Shown here piece by piece: positions 51,385-63,841 of a stretch of DNA of 64,000 nucleotides. The notes under the pieces are model-generated. The model did no database searches. It was not told where the DNA came from and was given only the letters and a program-made list of their open reading frames with translations. The DNA comes from Craterostigma plantagineum (lineage: Eukaryota; Streptophyta; Magnoliopsida; Lamiales; Linderniaceae): positions 124,001 through 188,000 of the forward strand of contig JAPQWV010000498.1 in NCBI GenBank assembly GCA_027422505.1. Direction: 5' to 3'. A program made the translations under genes and the position numbers. Each line of letters starts with the position of its first letter. Position 1 is the first letter of the stretch.

Positions 51385-52790
51385 ATGACTCTTGGCTCTG
51401 GAGGATCTAGTGTCGTTGGTAACTATTTATCAATCATCTTCTTTGAAACTTTCTTGGTATTTTTCACGATCACTCTGCCCAGTGCTTTGCTGGATTCAGT
51501 TTTTTTTAGTTATTTTGTTTCAATTATGATTCTGGGTTAAGATTATAATGATTGATTATCTTGAGATTGCGGTCTTTATCGACTCAATCGTTCACTGATA
51601 TCAGCTCGCGAGACTTGAATGAGCCATTATTTTCTTTGGGTTCTTGAAAAATTGAATTCATGCTTGTTTTATATGTAAACTTCAGCTCATTTTCTGATTT
51701 ATGTCACAAACTGGCTTAAGAGAGCCAGAAACTGTGATTCATTCCTTTAGATATTTACTTGCTATTTCACTGGGCAATCAACAGAAATCAGAGCTCGGGC
51801 CTACTAAGGACGCATCTTTATATAGCTATGATTTGTCTTGTTTGTTCTTGTGATAAAATGTGCAATTTTTATTTGCTATAATTATATTTTGGCTCATTGC
51901 AATCGAGTTTTCTTTTGGTTTTTTCTTGAATTATTGGGCTGAGTGGAATGTAAGAGTGATGAAATCTTTCCACCATCTTTTTACCCGTGTTATCTCATAT
52001 GTTGTGGTTCCTCGCAGTTCCCCGAAATTTCAGATTGTTAGAGGAACTAGAACGTGGCGAAAAGGGAATAGGCGATGGTACCGTGAGCTATGGAATGGAC
52101 GACGGAGATGACATATACATGCGATCATGGACTGGCACGATTATTGGCCCACATAACGTAAGCACACAATTGTCAAACACTAATGTTCCCCGTCTATTTT
52201 CGTATTCTGCGACTGCATCTTATAGCAACTAAATATCTGAGCTTGGTCTAAAATCTATGCTGTACATTTCATTTCATTTCAGAGCGTGCATGAAGGACGA
52301 ATATATCAGTTAAAGCTATTCTGCGACAAAGATTATCCCGAGAAGCCTCCTGGCGTTCGTTTCCACTCTAGGATCAACATGACTTGTGTGAACCACGAAA
52401 ATGGAGTGGTAACGTTGCAATATTTTGCTTGCCTTCGCTTTACGTTATATCGTCTGCTTGCCATATTATATCTCTGCTTTCACCGTTAAAAAGTTCGCAT
52501 TCTTTTTGGGATTCCACCTCGACGACATGATGGCTGGCTGGTAGACTATAGTTCTTGAAGTAACTATAATTCATGAAATAATTTTGAAAATTGCAGTAGA
52601 TTTACAGACGAACCCAATTATTCAAATTATCCCATTATTGTTATCTTAGGTGGAACCGAAAAAGTTCGGGCTTTTAGCAAACTGGCAACGCGAGTACACA
52701 ATGGAGGACATACTGACTCAGCTTAAGAAAGAAATGGCTGCTCCGCACAACCGTAAGCTCGTTCAGCCACCCGAGGGAACCTATTTCTAG
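51385..52790 (+). CDS. UEV1: Ubiquitin-conjugating enzyme variant UEV1 (MMZ), UEV1C/D-like
   Basis: Four coding exons, 51385-51418, 52018-52157, 52283-52408 and 52650-52790, sum to 441 nt, 146 aa. The protein starts [20 protein letters not shown] and has the E2 fold with [28 protein letters not shown] and [10 protein letters not shown], but no catalytic cysteine in the active-site region, as expected for UEVs. It partners UBC13 to build Lys63-linked ubiquitin chains in DNA damage tolerance and signalling. The short C-terminus QPPEGTYF without a CaaX box matches the UEV1C/D type rather than the prenylated A/B type. Splice junctions are canonical. Confidence 0.95.
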
Positions 52791-55002
52791 TTCGATAATT
52801 AATACAAATAAATATTTGATACATGCCTTAGCGTGTGGCCGTGAATGATCATCGATAGTTAAGGTTTTCTTCGGTGATTTGCTGTAAAATGATGTATAGG
52901 GGATAACCATAACGCCCCAACAAAAGATCGTCTCTTCAAAGTGCTATCTTGTTGAAAATGTGGATGCTTTGTTTGCAGTGTGTGATCCTTCGTTTGCTGA
53001 ATATTTTCCAGATTCTTGAATAGTATTTCATATGTTGATTGATCACATTCTGAAAATTTCAGAAGCATTTAAATATTTCCTACAATTCATGCAAGAAGAG
53101 TTCGTCATTTATGGTTTGGCGGTACCCATCTTTCTTGGCCATATTCAATATTCAAAATCATTATTTTTCTTTTCTTTTTTTTCATCGATTTCAATGGAGG
53201 GTAATAATCCAAGGTAAATGATTGCAGGCGTAATCAGAAGATGGGCTCTTTTGAGTTGATGACAAAATAGCAGCAAAGCAAGACACTGTCTTAACACGGC
53301 CTCGTTTCAGTGCTCAGCGAAAAATGATTTTAGATTTATTTATGGGAATTTGCGTAAGAAAAAGACATTACCATGGCCAAAATTATTGCCACATTGCCAT
53401 CTTCTCACGATGTATCAGCCATTAGAGGGGACTCACACGTCGTCGTCTAAAGACTTCGATAAATCCGCTGATATATATTTATCAGTGGAAATATTTTATT
53501 GTTTGTTTACGTGTTTATTTGTATTTTAATCTTCAACTTTATCAAGTGTCCTTCGATAATAAAAAGTGAACAAAAAAACTACTCCAATGTGATAGGAAAA
53601 ATAATACTCGAGTACTATAATCGATTTCTAAGGGATGAGTTGTTGACTTTAAGTGGCACATGTACGTACTTCTCTGAGTTCAGAATAGATCTTTTTCTTT
53701 TCTGTTTCGCAGAAAATCATAAGATATCGATCGATATTGTATGTATGTAATAATTGGGAGGTAGCTACACATCACATCACGTGTAATAATAATCACAAAG
53801 ATGTATACATTCATGTTATAAAAATGGATGTTCTGAAACACTGTTCCACCAATGTATGTAATTACCACATCCCTTTTTTCTCAGGCACGCTTTCCCATCA
53901 TATACAAAGACAATGGCTTTTATGATGAAACATATCATTTGAAATTTTTATGCCCCGCAAGTAAATTGCTACGAACGAAGCCATCGAAACATTGGAATTT
54001 AATCCCTTTGTACTAAATTAAAAGTTTCTGTAAATGTTGCCATGTTTATAGCCGCAAGTTTAATAGAGTCGACTTAACGTTGTAAATCCCCAAAATGGTC
54101 CAAAAAATGACATGCTAAAGATTAAGTATCAAGAATAGTCGATGTCCGCGCCATCCAATTACATTTCGCCACGTGTTGGTAGTCCGAAGAACTCGAAGCT
54201 CCTAACGTTAATGGCGCAACTGTTAGGAAGAAAGATAAGTGGGATCTACTTAGTGTCACACCGTATATTAATTGCCTTCATTAATTGGCATTAAAACACA
54301 CATGCAGTGTTTATTTTATTAATTTTATATTTCCATGTATGTAAATGTATGTATAGTAGTATATGTATTTAATTCAAATTCCAACGCCTAGCTTTCCCCA
54401 CCCAAATGAGCCAGCAGTCTCGTACACTGCAGAACTTGACCGAAATTATATGCTCGTGTCTACAAATTTTGTCTTGGTTAGCTACGTACTAATGTTTAGT
54501 ATGATGATATTTTAAATTTTATTGAATTTCCACAAGTGTCGTATGGAGTCGTACGTACAATAACGTCTCATAGCGAGAGAGGATATATGGATTCAAATTT
54601 CTGCAACACACTGTAAAAAAATCTTGGAATAAAAAAGAAAAAAGTAGAGTCAATAGTCTTGCTTGCATATATGAAACCAATAAACCAAAAAGCCAAGTAA
54701 TTGCAGTGATCACTTCACATAATGATTAACATAATTATAAATCAAGCAATTAACAAACTTAATACATCACAATATTCAAAGCATTTTTGACCTTCAACGT
54801 ATTTTATTACATCCTTGTCACGCGTCATAAACCCTGTGAAAACAGCTTATTATAACATTCTTAATTATATCATAATTAAACCATTTTACAACAAAAGCCA
54901 AGTAATTGATTAAGAAATATTACACACATAACATAATACTTCGTCGCGCAATTAACCCTAGTTTATACCTACTTAATAAAGATCGGTCATCAAATTTCAT
55001 CG
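52791..55002. other. Intergenic region between convergent UEV1 and OVATE genes
   Basis: UEV1 3' UTR followed by 2 kb of AT-rich DNA with no gene or delimitable transposon. A CCACGTGTTGG G-box-like site is at about 54170. Short ORFs here look random. Confidence 0.4.
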
Positions 55003-55632
55003 TCAATAGTCGCCGGAAATCCACAGCCCATGCACCGCCGGCGATACGACGTCGTTGTTAACACCACTGTGAACTCCGTTCCAAATCTCAGTGAAGGCCC
55101 TTACGATAATCCCATGGTAGTAAGGAGAGTTGAGCTGTAAGAAACAGTTGAGCAACTCCTTCAAATCATCCTTGCCGTAAATCTCCCTCTCGAGTATCAT
55201 CTGAAGCATCGACTGTCGGAAGTCGAGGTAGATGTCGTCGGAGTCAATCTCCACCGCCACGCTGGCACCTCCGATCTTCCCAAAGCCCTGAACCGCCCTG
55301 AGGCTCTTGACGTCGTCGCCGTCGGCGTCTCTGACACTTCCGCCGCCGTTGGCGTTGTCTGAGGAGGAGTAGTAGTAGTCCGTCGCCGTGGTTGTTGTCC
55401 TCGCCGACGCCGTGTTGTTATGGCTGCTGTCCGAAAAAGTAGCCGTTGCGTTGGACGACGACGTGGCGGCGGATGAGAGGTGGTGGTTATGGCGGCGGCG
55501 GGGACGACGTGGGTGGAAGATGGCCGAGAGTTTGGGACGCCGGCAGAATCTGCTCGAGCAGCCGAGGCTGACGGCAGCGGCGGCGTTTATTAGGGTGCAT
55601 CTTTTCTTGATGTGGTTATTAGAGGACGACAT
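55003..55632 (-). CDS. OVATE family protein (OFP)
   Basis: An intronless gene of 209 aa. The OVATE domain (residues 124-185) includes SVAVEIDSDDIYLDFRQSML, ILEREIYGKDDLKELLNCFL and LNSPYYHGIIVRAFTEIW, all typical. The N-terminal half is low-complexity (Ser/Thr/Asn/His, Arg-rich RRPRRRHNHH) and may hold a nuclear signal. OFPs are plant-specific repressors that bind TALE homeodomain proteins (KNOX and BELL) and TRM proteins, and they shape organs. The nearby BELL gene and the TRM-like gene at the other end are thus possible partner classes, but nothing in the sequence shows they interact. Confidence 0.93.
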   Translation of the reverse strand: MSSSNNHIKKRCTLINAAAAVSLGCSSRFCRRPKLSAIFHPRRPRRRHNHHLSSAATSSSNATATFSDSSHNNTASARTTTTATDYYYSSSDNANGGGSVRDADGDDVKSLRAVQGFGKIGGASVAVEIDSDDIYLDFRQSMLQMILEREIYGKDDLKELLNCFLQLNSPYYHGIIVRAFTEIWNGVHSGVNNDVVSPAVHGLWISGDY

Positions 55633-56174
55633 TGTGTTTTAATTTCTCGACGATAATGGGTTTGTGCTTCGGAGTTTTTGAAGGGAGTTTGACGATGATG
55701 ATGCTATGCTGTCTTTCTATGTGAGTGTAAAAAGTTGTGCATGTGAGCCTTTTGAAGTGGACATATATTAACGTGTTCGCTTGTGTTGTGACAGCTTCTT
55801 TTCTTTTCTTTTCCTTTTTTTTTATTGGTTGGTTGGATATTGTATTATTCACCATTAAGTCAGTGATTTATTATTGCAAATCACACGTACAGATGCAGTA
55901 TTGTAGAGTTAGGTTATATTAATATTGGATAATAATATGGCTATATTCTATTTATTAACTAGGATACTGCTATAACTTCAAGAAGAAGTACATATCTGAC
56001 ATGACAGTGGGGATTTTGAATAGTATGATGATCGATGGATTAATCTAATGATGGGAATAATCAATTAGCCCACATGATAGACCCTTGAGATCTGATTTAC
56101 AAGATTTATGAAGCTTCTATCTGTTGTCACTTTTTCAGATATCAGTTTACTTATTTACTTACATTGCCATACTA

Positions 56175-56409
56175 CTTACCTCCGTCGCATTACAATTTAC
56201 CAGACGGGGTTCCACATCTTTTGTAGATTTTCTTATTTAGCAAATTTTTTTTTACAAACAATCAATATAATAATATTAAATATTCTTACAAGAAGTGTTA
56301 AAATATACACTTTTTTTTACCTTTTAATTATACTATATTACTAAACTATTCAGTTTCTTAATTCACATGCCAACTTCCAAATGTCCAAAAACATTTGGGA
56401 CAGATGGAG
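56175..56409. mobile_element. Stowaway-type MITE, related to the 31940 copy
   Basis: Ends CTTACCTCCGTCGCA and GGGACAGATGGAG with TA on both sides. The internal AATCAATATAATAATATTAA TATTCTTA block is shared with the element at 31940, so both come from one family. It is more diverged in its repeats, hence older. Confidence 0.78.
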
Positions 56410-56452
56410 TATTAAATTATTATGGGTTATTTATTACTGTTGTTATCTTGTG

Positions 56453-56811
56453 GGCTCGTTCGATATCAGTGTCTAGGGAGTACATATGTATAAGTTATTT
56501 GTGTATAGCTATACAATGATTTTGTTGATGTTGTGTTTTAACATGTTTGATATGTTTGTATTAATTATTTGTGTAATGATATAAATTGTGTTTGATAGAT
56601 GTGTTTGATGTGTATAGGTTTGTATGGATTAGTGATACACACCCATAACCACCATAGAGTTGGGTATGAATATACAATGCCTATAATAAAAAAACTTGTA
56701 ATAGACGTGTATAGCCATACAAAGCATGTATGACTATACACAAATATCAAACACAACACAACTTATTCATACACATCCTATACACACCCATACACACGTA
56801 TCAAACGAGCC
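56453..56811. mobile_element. MITE with GGCTCGTT-type inverted ends
   Basis: Left end GGCTCGTTCGATATC and right end in reverse GGCTCGTTTGATACG are inverted repeats; the interior is also broadly palindromic (GTGTATAGCTATAC and GTGTATAGCCATAC, TATAGGTTTGTATGG / CCTATACACACCCATAC). About 359 bp. It starts only about 40 bp from the neighbouring Stowaway copy. Target duplication unclear, so the superfamily is open (PIF/Harbinger or hAT). Confidence 0.7.
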
Positions 56812-57136
56812 ATGTGATGTGATTTGAGGCAATTTCCTTGTAGTACATACATTTTGACTGAAGTTGAGCCGAATTTAAATGAACATTCGGGGAAATAATC
56901 GTGCACGTACAATTAATTAATCCTACATCCACCTAGGTTATATAATACATGACAATCGCAAATGTGAGGTGAAATTGGAAATATGAGTTATGTAATTGAA
57001 AGAAAAAATCATGTTGTGTCCAATGTCATAATTAAGTCTTTATTATATTTACTTTCATGGTATTGTAATTCTGTTTTTACCGGAAAGAAAATGGCTAGGA
57101 AATGTAAATTTGCTGAAAATTAATTAATTAAAAAAT

Positions 57137-57158
57137 AAACCCTAGAGGTGGCGGGAAA
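57137..57158. promoter_or_regulatory. E2F site and telo-box before RPA2
   Basis: GCGGGAAA (57151-57158) is a consensus E2F site (TTTCCCGC) and AAACCCTA (57137-57144) is a telo-box. Both are within 95 bp of the RPA2 start codon. They fit S-phase expression of a replication gene. Confidence 0.78.
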
Positions 57159-57228
57159 AATGTAAATTATATGCCCTCCCCAAATAAACCTGCAAACATT
57201 TTTCACTCGACAACGCGACAATTTGGAT

Positions 57229-59149
57229 ATGTACGGAAGCAGTGCTCAATTCGACGGCAACGCCGCGTTTTCCGGCGGAGGGTTTATGCCTTCCCAGGCT
57301 ACTCAATCCGCCAACGAACCCGGCTTCTCTCCGGCTAAGGTACGCGAAAAACTCGCAATCAAGTAATTATTTGATGCTCGACTTCGTCGAAAGCCCTAGT
57401 TTCCCTTTAACCTGAAGTTATGTGTAGTAGAAGATGATAATTTAGTTATTTATTTATTTATCTCGGGGCTTGTTCTTCTATTGTAGAATCGCGATGCTCA
57501 GTCCTTGCTTCCGCTGACGGTGAAGCAAATAAGTGAGGCGTTTCAGGCCAGTGATGACAAGGCGAATTTTCTGATTGACGGGGTGGATGTTAATAACGTG
57601 AGGCGATCTGTAATTTTTCTTTCAGAGATTGATTTTGATCTTATTTTTTGGAATTCTTCATCTATCATGAGTGGTATGGTCTTGTGGTCGTCAATTCGTT
57701 TTAGGTAAAACTAGTGGGAATGTTGTTCGAGAAAAAGCAACTAGTGACTGAGGTGGCATTTGTGCTCGATGATGGGACAGGACGTCTTGATTGCCATCGA
57801 TGGTTCGTGGTTCATTTGGGCTATGCTTTTTTCTCCTTCAATTGTTTCAGTTTTACCCGGTGCAATTTGGACTTCTACGACTCATGTTATTATTTTTTTT
57901 TTTTTTCGATTTCAGGGTTAATGAAACTTTAGATGCCAACGAAATGGGAATGTTATCGTAATAGTTCATTTGAGATGAATCTGATCCCTTATTTTGTTCT
58001 GGTGGTTTGTTCTCTTGTAAACACACTCTGTTTCTGTGTTTTTCTTGAATAGGGAGGGCATATATGTGAAAGTCCACGGGCACTTGAAGGGATTTCAAGG
58101 GAAGAAACAGCTCATGGTTTACTCTGTAAGGTATTATTTTTATTTTGATATTTATCAGTGTGATGAAGACTTCATGTGGAAGTGTCGGTAGAGTGTTGCA
58201 AGAACCGTATATCTATACGGACATGGCATCTGCTTGCATATATCTCTACGAATAAATTGTGATATTACCGAGGACATATTAATAGATACTTTATGAAATC
58301 ATGCCACATTTGCTGGTTTCTCTTGTAGGTTTTTCTTTGACTTTTCTTCATTCATGTGAATGTTCTTCAAATTCCAGGCCTATCACAGATTATAATGAAA
58401 TCACACACCATTTTGCGGAATGTATATATGTTCACTGTTACAATACCAGAGTACGGGTATGTCTTAAATTATACCATAAAATATATTGGTTATTAATACA
58501 ACACTTTTATCTCCTTAACGCCTCTCTGCAGAAGATGCAGGCTTCTACCCAAGCTACTGGTCACATGCCAAATTCAGCACTTAACACACCATCAAAGGGC
58601 TACCAGGCCACTTCGTCAAATCAAGTACGGTAAAAAACAATTATGTATCATTTATTATTTCTGATAATCATCCAAATTCTCAGTAGTTGTCTGTTCATGC
58701 TATGTATTCTATTACCAGCACGCGGTGCAATACAACAGTAATGGCGTCGAACAAATGATCTTGAACTATTTACAGCAGCCTTCAGCCATGTAAGTACGCT
58801 AAGCTCACTTCTGTATCTTTCAAACTTCGAAGTAATAAATCTCTCCCATATTATCTTTCACACGCCCTTGATGAAAATTACTTCGATGTTGTAGAAATCG
58901 GGGTAAAGGAGTCCACCGTGACGAACTTGCACAACAGCTTAATAATATTCCCCTGCATCAAATCACGTAAACTCTCTCACACATCCCTATTCAGACGTCT
59001 GTGCAGTTTTCACATCCTAATAATATGTGCTTCATTCTTTGCATTTTCCGCTTTATCCTCTCAGGGCTGCTATCGAGCATATGACTAAAGAAGGTATTGT
59101 ATATTCCACAATTGATGATGATCATATCAAGTCAACTGTGAATGGTTGA
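57229..59149 (+). CDS. RPA2: Replication protein A 32-kDa subunit (RPA2)
   Basis: Ten coding exons: 57229-57339, 57487-57597, 57705-57802, 57916-57957, 58053-58130, 58378-58456, 58532-58624, 58719-58789, 58895-58966 and 59065-59149. They sum to 840 nt, 279 aa, the usual plant length. The start MYGSSAQFDGNAAFSGGGFM is the Ser/Gly-rich phospho-tail; the OB fold (about 70-175) includes VGMLFEKKQLVTEVAFVLDD and HGHLKGFQGKKQLMVYSVRP; the C-terminal winged helix (about 215-279) ends IVYSTIDDDHIKSTVNG. RPA2 is part of the trimer that coats single-stranded DNA in replication and repair. Every phase closes. Exon 4 is only 42 nt. Confidence 0.95.
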
Positions 59150-59687
59150 GGTAGTAATTCCCAGCAAATACTAGTTAAACTTGACGGATTTCTTAATCTT
59201 CTTCCGTGATCCTTTTAGTTAATAAAATAAACTGCTAAACATGTGTGTCGTCGGACCTGCTTTGTTAGTAGTAAGTATCAACGGTTCGTGGTAGTAAATT
59301 TCGTTGTTTATCATGGATGAAGTTTGCCGATGAGAAGACCCCTAAAGTTTAGGTTTGCGAAAGAAAAAAAAATTGAAAAATAAAGCAGCTGACAGTTGCA
59401 ATAACTTGTGAACACGTTATGAATGAATCGATATTGATTATTATGGCAGCTTCCAAATCATTATATGATGATACCTTAGTAAAATTAATGCAGAAGCAAA
59501 ATTAATATACAATCTTCATTCTGATGAAGGTCTTAGATCCCTATCTATAAAGAACTCGAATCGGTTCTCCAGCAAATGTTTACTGTATATAAATATTATA
59601 TGCTATCTATGATTTCCTTCTCTAGCTATGCTATATATAATGCTGATCCTCTTTCTGATTGGCAAGCACACTTGATCGGAGTTACAC
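59150..59687. other. Short spacer between convergent RPA2 and BELL genes
   Basis: The 3' UTRs of both genes meet in these 538 bp. AT-rich, no other feature. Confidence 0.5.
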
Positions 59688-61800
59688 TTACGACACAAAG
59701 TTGGGCAGAAGCTGCTGCGCCAAGAACCTCTTTCTTCGATCCTCAACATTCATGGTTTCGTAAGCGTTAGCGTTGTTCAAACCATTCGCTTCGTTGGTCT
59801 CACGGCGAAGAACCCCTTGATTTGCCATGAAACTCTGCTGATACGCACCTTGTGGTAAGCCCAACGTAAGAGAAACAGTGCCCCCACCATTGCCAGAATA
59901 AGGATGGGCTTGGAACGTCTCCTCTGCCCTAAATCTCCCCATTTCGACATTAGGGTAAAACCCTCCAATGAAGTTCGTCGGAGCTCCCATTAAAGCGAAC
60001 CCTTCTCTTCTGCTGCTTTGAGGTCCACCATAGTCGAACTTCGTCGACTCCATCCCGTCGGGACGAGGCTGTAATAATAGATCGGAATCATCATCGCTCC
60101 TCTGTTTAACGTTCCTCGTCATAAAACTCTGAGGAGAATTGGGCATTATGATTGCAGGTATGGGATTATTATTATTTTCGTGATGATTTCTACTCGTCGT
60201 CAAGTCTTCGTTGCTTCGATTTTCCTGGCTGGGGTCGGCTGCTGATTTGGAAGGAGAACCTTCCTTCTTATTTCTGCTGTCCTTATTCATTTCTTCGGCG
60301 TACATCTCCTCCACCATCGGCTTCCATAGCCTCACTCGAGCATTGATGAACCAATTAGACACCTATCAATTAATACATACATACATACATAGTGAATATG
60401 TTGATAAAAAAAACTAACAAGTTATAAATAATCCTCAAGCTTAAATCGCCTCCGTCATTACTACCTGACTCCTGGTAAGCCCTGTCTGCTTCGCAAGCAT
60501 GATCTTGTCCGAATCCTTGGGGTATCTGCAAAATTGCAATAATCCTCAAGCTTTTCGAACGTATATGATTTACGGGTTTTTGTAAGAAACTTACGGGTGA
60601 AGGAAGTGTTCGAAGAGCCAAGAGCGAAGAACAGAAACTGCTCGTTCGGGCAAGCCTCTTTGTGGTCTCCATGCATTGTTGTGCTGTTGGATCATTCCCA
60701 ATTGATGAAGAGCTCTCTGTTGCCTTATCTGATTGTCTACGACGTACTTTAGCCTCGAACCTTCGATCTTTCCATCGTTAGCATTGTTGACGGGGTTGTC
60801 TTCTTCTTCGCCTAAGCTTTTGCTGGCGGCGCTGATTTGGGCCAAGATTGCATCTTTCAGACAACGAAATTGCTTGGAGATCGTGTGGAGGGCTAAGGCT
60901 GTGTATGTCTTGGCTGAGCCGAGCCCAGCCATTTGTTCGAATCGAGCGATCACGGTGCTCATATGGTGGTTGTATTGTCTGTACCTCTGCTCAACCTTTT
61001 TGGGCACGACGTTGAAAATGGTGGAGATGATTGATGAGAAGATTAACTATAGAAGATGATTTCAAGAAAATTTTTACCTCGTCAAGCATGTTTACGAGCT
61101 TGGCTTTCTTCATCTGAATTTCCTGCTTCTCCACGGTGCTGAGCTCCGACCCACGTTTTCCACCGCCGTCACCGGGACTGACGTCGGCGGCGGCCGCCGA
61201 CTTGACCTTATTAGTCGCCGGCTCTGTGTTCTTTCCAACGCTGACCACTTCGTCAAGAAGTTCTTGAGCGGCCTTCAGATACTTCGACCCCAACAAGACC
61301 TGATTTTGCGGCAACCCGTTGTTGCTGGAAACTACAGAGACCGAAGGAGAGATTGGGTTCGGAACCCTGACGTCGTCGCCGCGTGGAGGAGACGCTCCGG
61401 CGAGCCGACTCTGCGGCATCGCGTACGGCGCTTGCTGGGAGGAGAGGCTCAGGGACAGTCCCTGAGACGGTGGGCGCTGGCCCACGCGCTCCGGTCCGGC
61501 GTCGGCAGGGAGATTGTAGAGGTTGTATTGGAGACTGGGAAGGAAGCCGGCGGCCTGATCTTGGGCGGCCGAGGAATTCGCCGGAAGGGGGACGCCCACA
61601 AAGTGTGGTGGTGGCGCGTGGGGTAAGTATACTAGGTTGTTGTTGTTACCGTTGCCGTGGTTTTGCTGCTGATGGTTGGTTTCGTGCCCGTTGTCGGAGA
61701 ATCCGATGTAAGAAGGGTTCATGAGAAACAATGTCTGCAACCCATCGCCGCCGCCGCCGCCGCTTTGGAGCTCTGTGTTCCCATGGAAGTACGTCGCCAT
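59688..61800 (-). CDS. BEL1-like homeodomain transcription factor
   Basis: Four coding exons, 61800-61078, 60995-60595, 60525-60465 and 60362-59688, total 1860 nt (619 aa). The SKY box ([16 protein letters not shown], 171-186) and the BEL domain (about 232-305) that bind KNOX partners precede a TALE homeodomain (about 350-412) with the three-residue PYP loop at 375-377 and recognition helix [25 protein letters not shown]-type motifs are QGLSLSLSS at 113-121 and [10 protein letters not shown] at 558-567. BELL-KNOX heterodimers control meristem and organ identity. The N-terminal 160 residues are Asn/Gln/Pro-rich. Upstream, CCCACACGAG|GTACTA near 62400 suggests a leader intron. Exons are intact; assignment to a given BLH number is not possible by eye. 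Confidence 0.94.
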
Positions 61801-62815
61801 CCCTTCTAAAATTATACGCGCGCGCGCGTGTATTTATGTACTATACTACAGTACTCAAAAAATTTGAAGTACTGAGGTTATTATTACTTCTGTCTAGTCA
61901 AGCTGATGATAACAAAGAGACCACACGTTAGCTATCACACAAAAATCGATCATCAAGATTATTTACAATATTGAATAAGGGAAACTGTAGGGATTGGGAA
62001 AGCAGTATCAAGATGATAAGAGTGAGAACTGAAGAACTTACAAAGAGATTAAGAAAAAATAACAAATTATAATCACCCTAGAAAACCCTTGCACACCAAA
62101 AAGTCCAACATATTGTCATAATAATGATAAACTGATGGAGCCCTACTTCGTCTACCATACGGATCGAGTTCTATATTTAAAAAAACGAGAGATCGAAGTT
62201 ATTAACTAGTCTGCAATAAAGAATTTCATCGTAAAGAAACGGTGAACCAAGAAAGAACAAAAGCTGATGAAAAGTCTTTTAGAAGATTGTACAGAAACAG
62301 ATGTAAAAGGATGGTACGCTTTGGATGCATATTACTTAGGAAAGAAAGTTTGATTCTTGGAAGAAAAGAGATCTTAGGTTACTATTATTAGTACCTCGTG
62401 TGGGGGAACAGCAGATGCTCCATATCAAACCCTTGTTTGCAGTCTAGTGAAGAGAGATCTATTTGCAGTTATTGAACTTTTTTTTTTTGGTTTTAAGTTA
62501 TTGAACTTAAACTTCCACTCAACAAACAATTACTCTGTTTGGTGTCTGAGAGAGAGAGAGAGAGAGATAAATATCACGCATGAGGGGTTATTTTCAAGTT
62601 ATATATATAATCTATATATATAGATCTATATATATATATATATATATATATCAGTTGAGCATAGCTATAGTGGCTACTTTGGTTCCATATATGTGTATTG
62701 CGTTATAATATACTTCTAGTAGTTATTTTTCACCTCCAAGACTTGTGTGTGTCCCCAAAGACTCAAAAGCCAGGACGTGTAAGCAACTCTCACCATCATC
62801 TCTAGATAAGGAAAT

Positions 62816-62819
<4 letters not shown>

Positions 62820-62869
<50 letters not shown>
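62820..62869. repeat. (GA)n microsatellite upstream of the BELL gene
   Basis: About 25 perfect GA units, 1 kb upstream of the BELL start codon. GA tracts near BELL and KNOX genes can bind BPC factors; a role here is only possible. Confidence 0.85.
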
Positions 62870-62872
<3 letters not shown>

Positions 62873-63796
62873 GTTGCAAAAAAGATGCCCATCTTTATTC
62901 ACTTGCACAACCAACCACACATAACTTTTCACCCAATTTGTCAAATTCAATTTATTTTTATTCTCTCCACAAAGAAAAAAGAAATAATGAGAGGGCATCG
63001 AGGCGGGGCTTTGTTTCAAGGAAGAAAAGTATAATGTGGAACCATGAACTGAGTGAATCTTATAGTTCTTACATGTTCTTTGTTGGAGATATTGACGTAC
63101 TATGTTGAGAGTTCACTGTTTCTTTTTTCAGTATTATATTTGTGTGGCTTTTCATTGAAGACCTGCGAATTGATCAAAATCGAGAAGCTAATAAAATAAC
63201 TCGACTGATTTGACCTTTTTTTTTCAAAAATCATTTGATGCAATCAGCCTCTGATCAAACTTCTGATGCCAACTAACAATAGCACGAGCTTTTTTCAGTT
63301 AAGAAAAAGATGTTGATATGGATATATATGTTTTGTACTGTAATTTATATTCTTTTTCGCTAGATGTCATGAAACGCCATTATCAGAGCGTGTCAGAAGC
63401 TACATATATACAAAAACATCTGAAAAAAAAACGAGGAGACGTCGCACTCTACCTAAAATTAGGGTTAGAATATGGAAAGTAACACAGAATATTATTGATA
63501 TAAGAATTAAGATGATGATGGTGATGATTTTACATACACTTATTTTAATTTTCTTTTTTTTTTTGAAAAAAGGGTAGGGATGGGGCCCGCTCGTGCATTA
63601 TTGATTTGTCTAATGTCCCTTTTTATCTCTTTATTTATTATTTTTTTGGGAGGATATTATCTTCGATATATCGTGTGGTGGATGGCAAAGTTTGAAAAAT
63701 AAAAAGCATTTTTTAAATGCGACAAAGAACGAGGGACCGACTACTATAATTCGTACTTAAATGCCACAAAAGCTTATTTTAATTATTATATATATT

Positions 63797-63806
<10 letters not shown>

Positions 63807-63838
<32 letters not shown>
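63807..63838. repeat. (TG)n microsatellite
   Basis: Sixteen TG units preceded by a TATATA stretch, in non-coding DNA near the right edge. Confidence 0.85.

Positions 63839-63841
<3 letters not shown>

Larger units (their letters stand above)
55633..57228. other. Divergent intergenic region between OFP and RPA2
   Basis: Holds the OFP promoter on the left, two MITEs (56175-56409 and 56453-56811, listed separately) and the RPA2 promoter on the right. No gene. Confidence 0.5.

Noticed and set aside
61264..61724. Two plus-strand frames of 113-120 codons
   Set aside because: Antisense to exon 1 of the BELL gene; high GC keeps stops rare.
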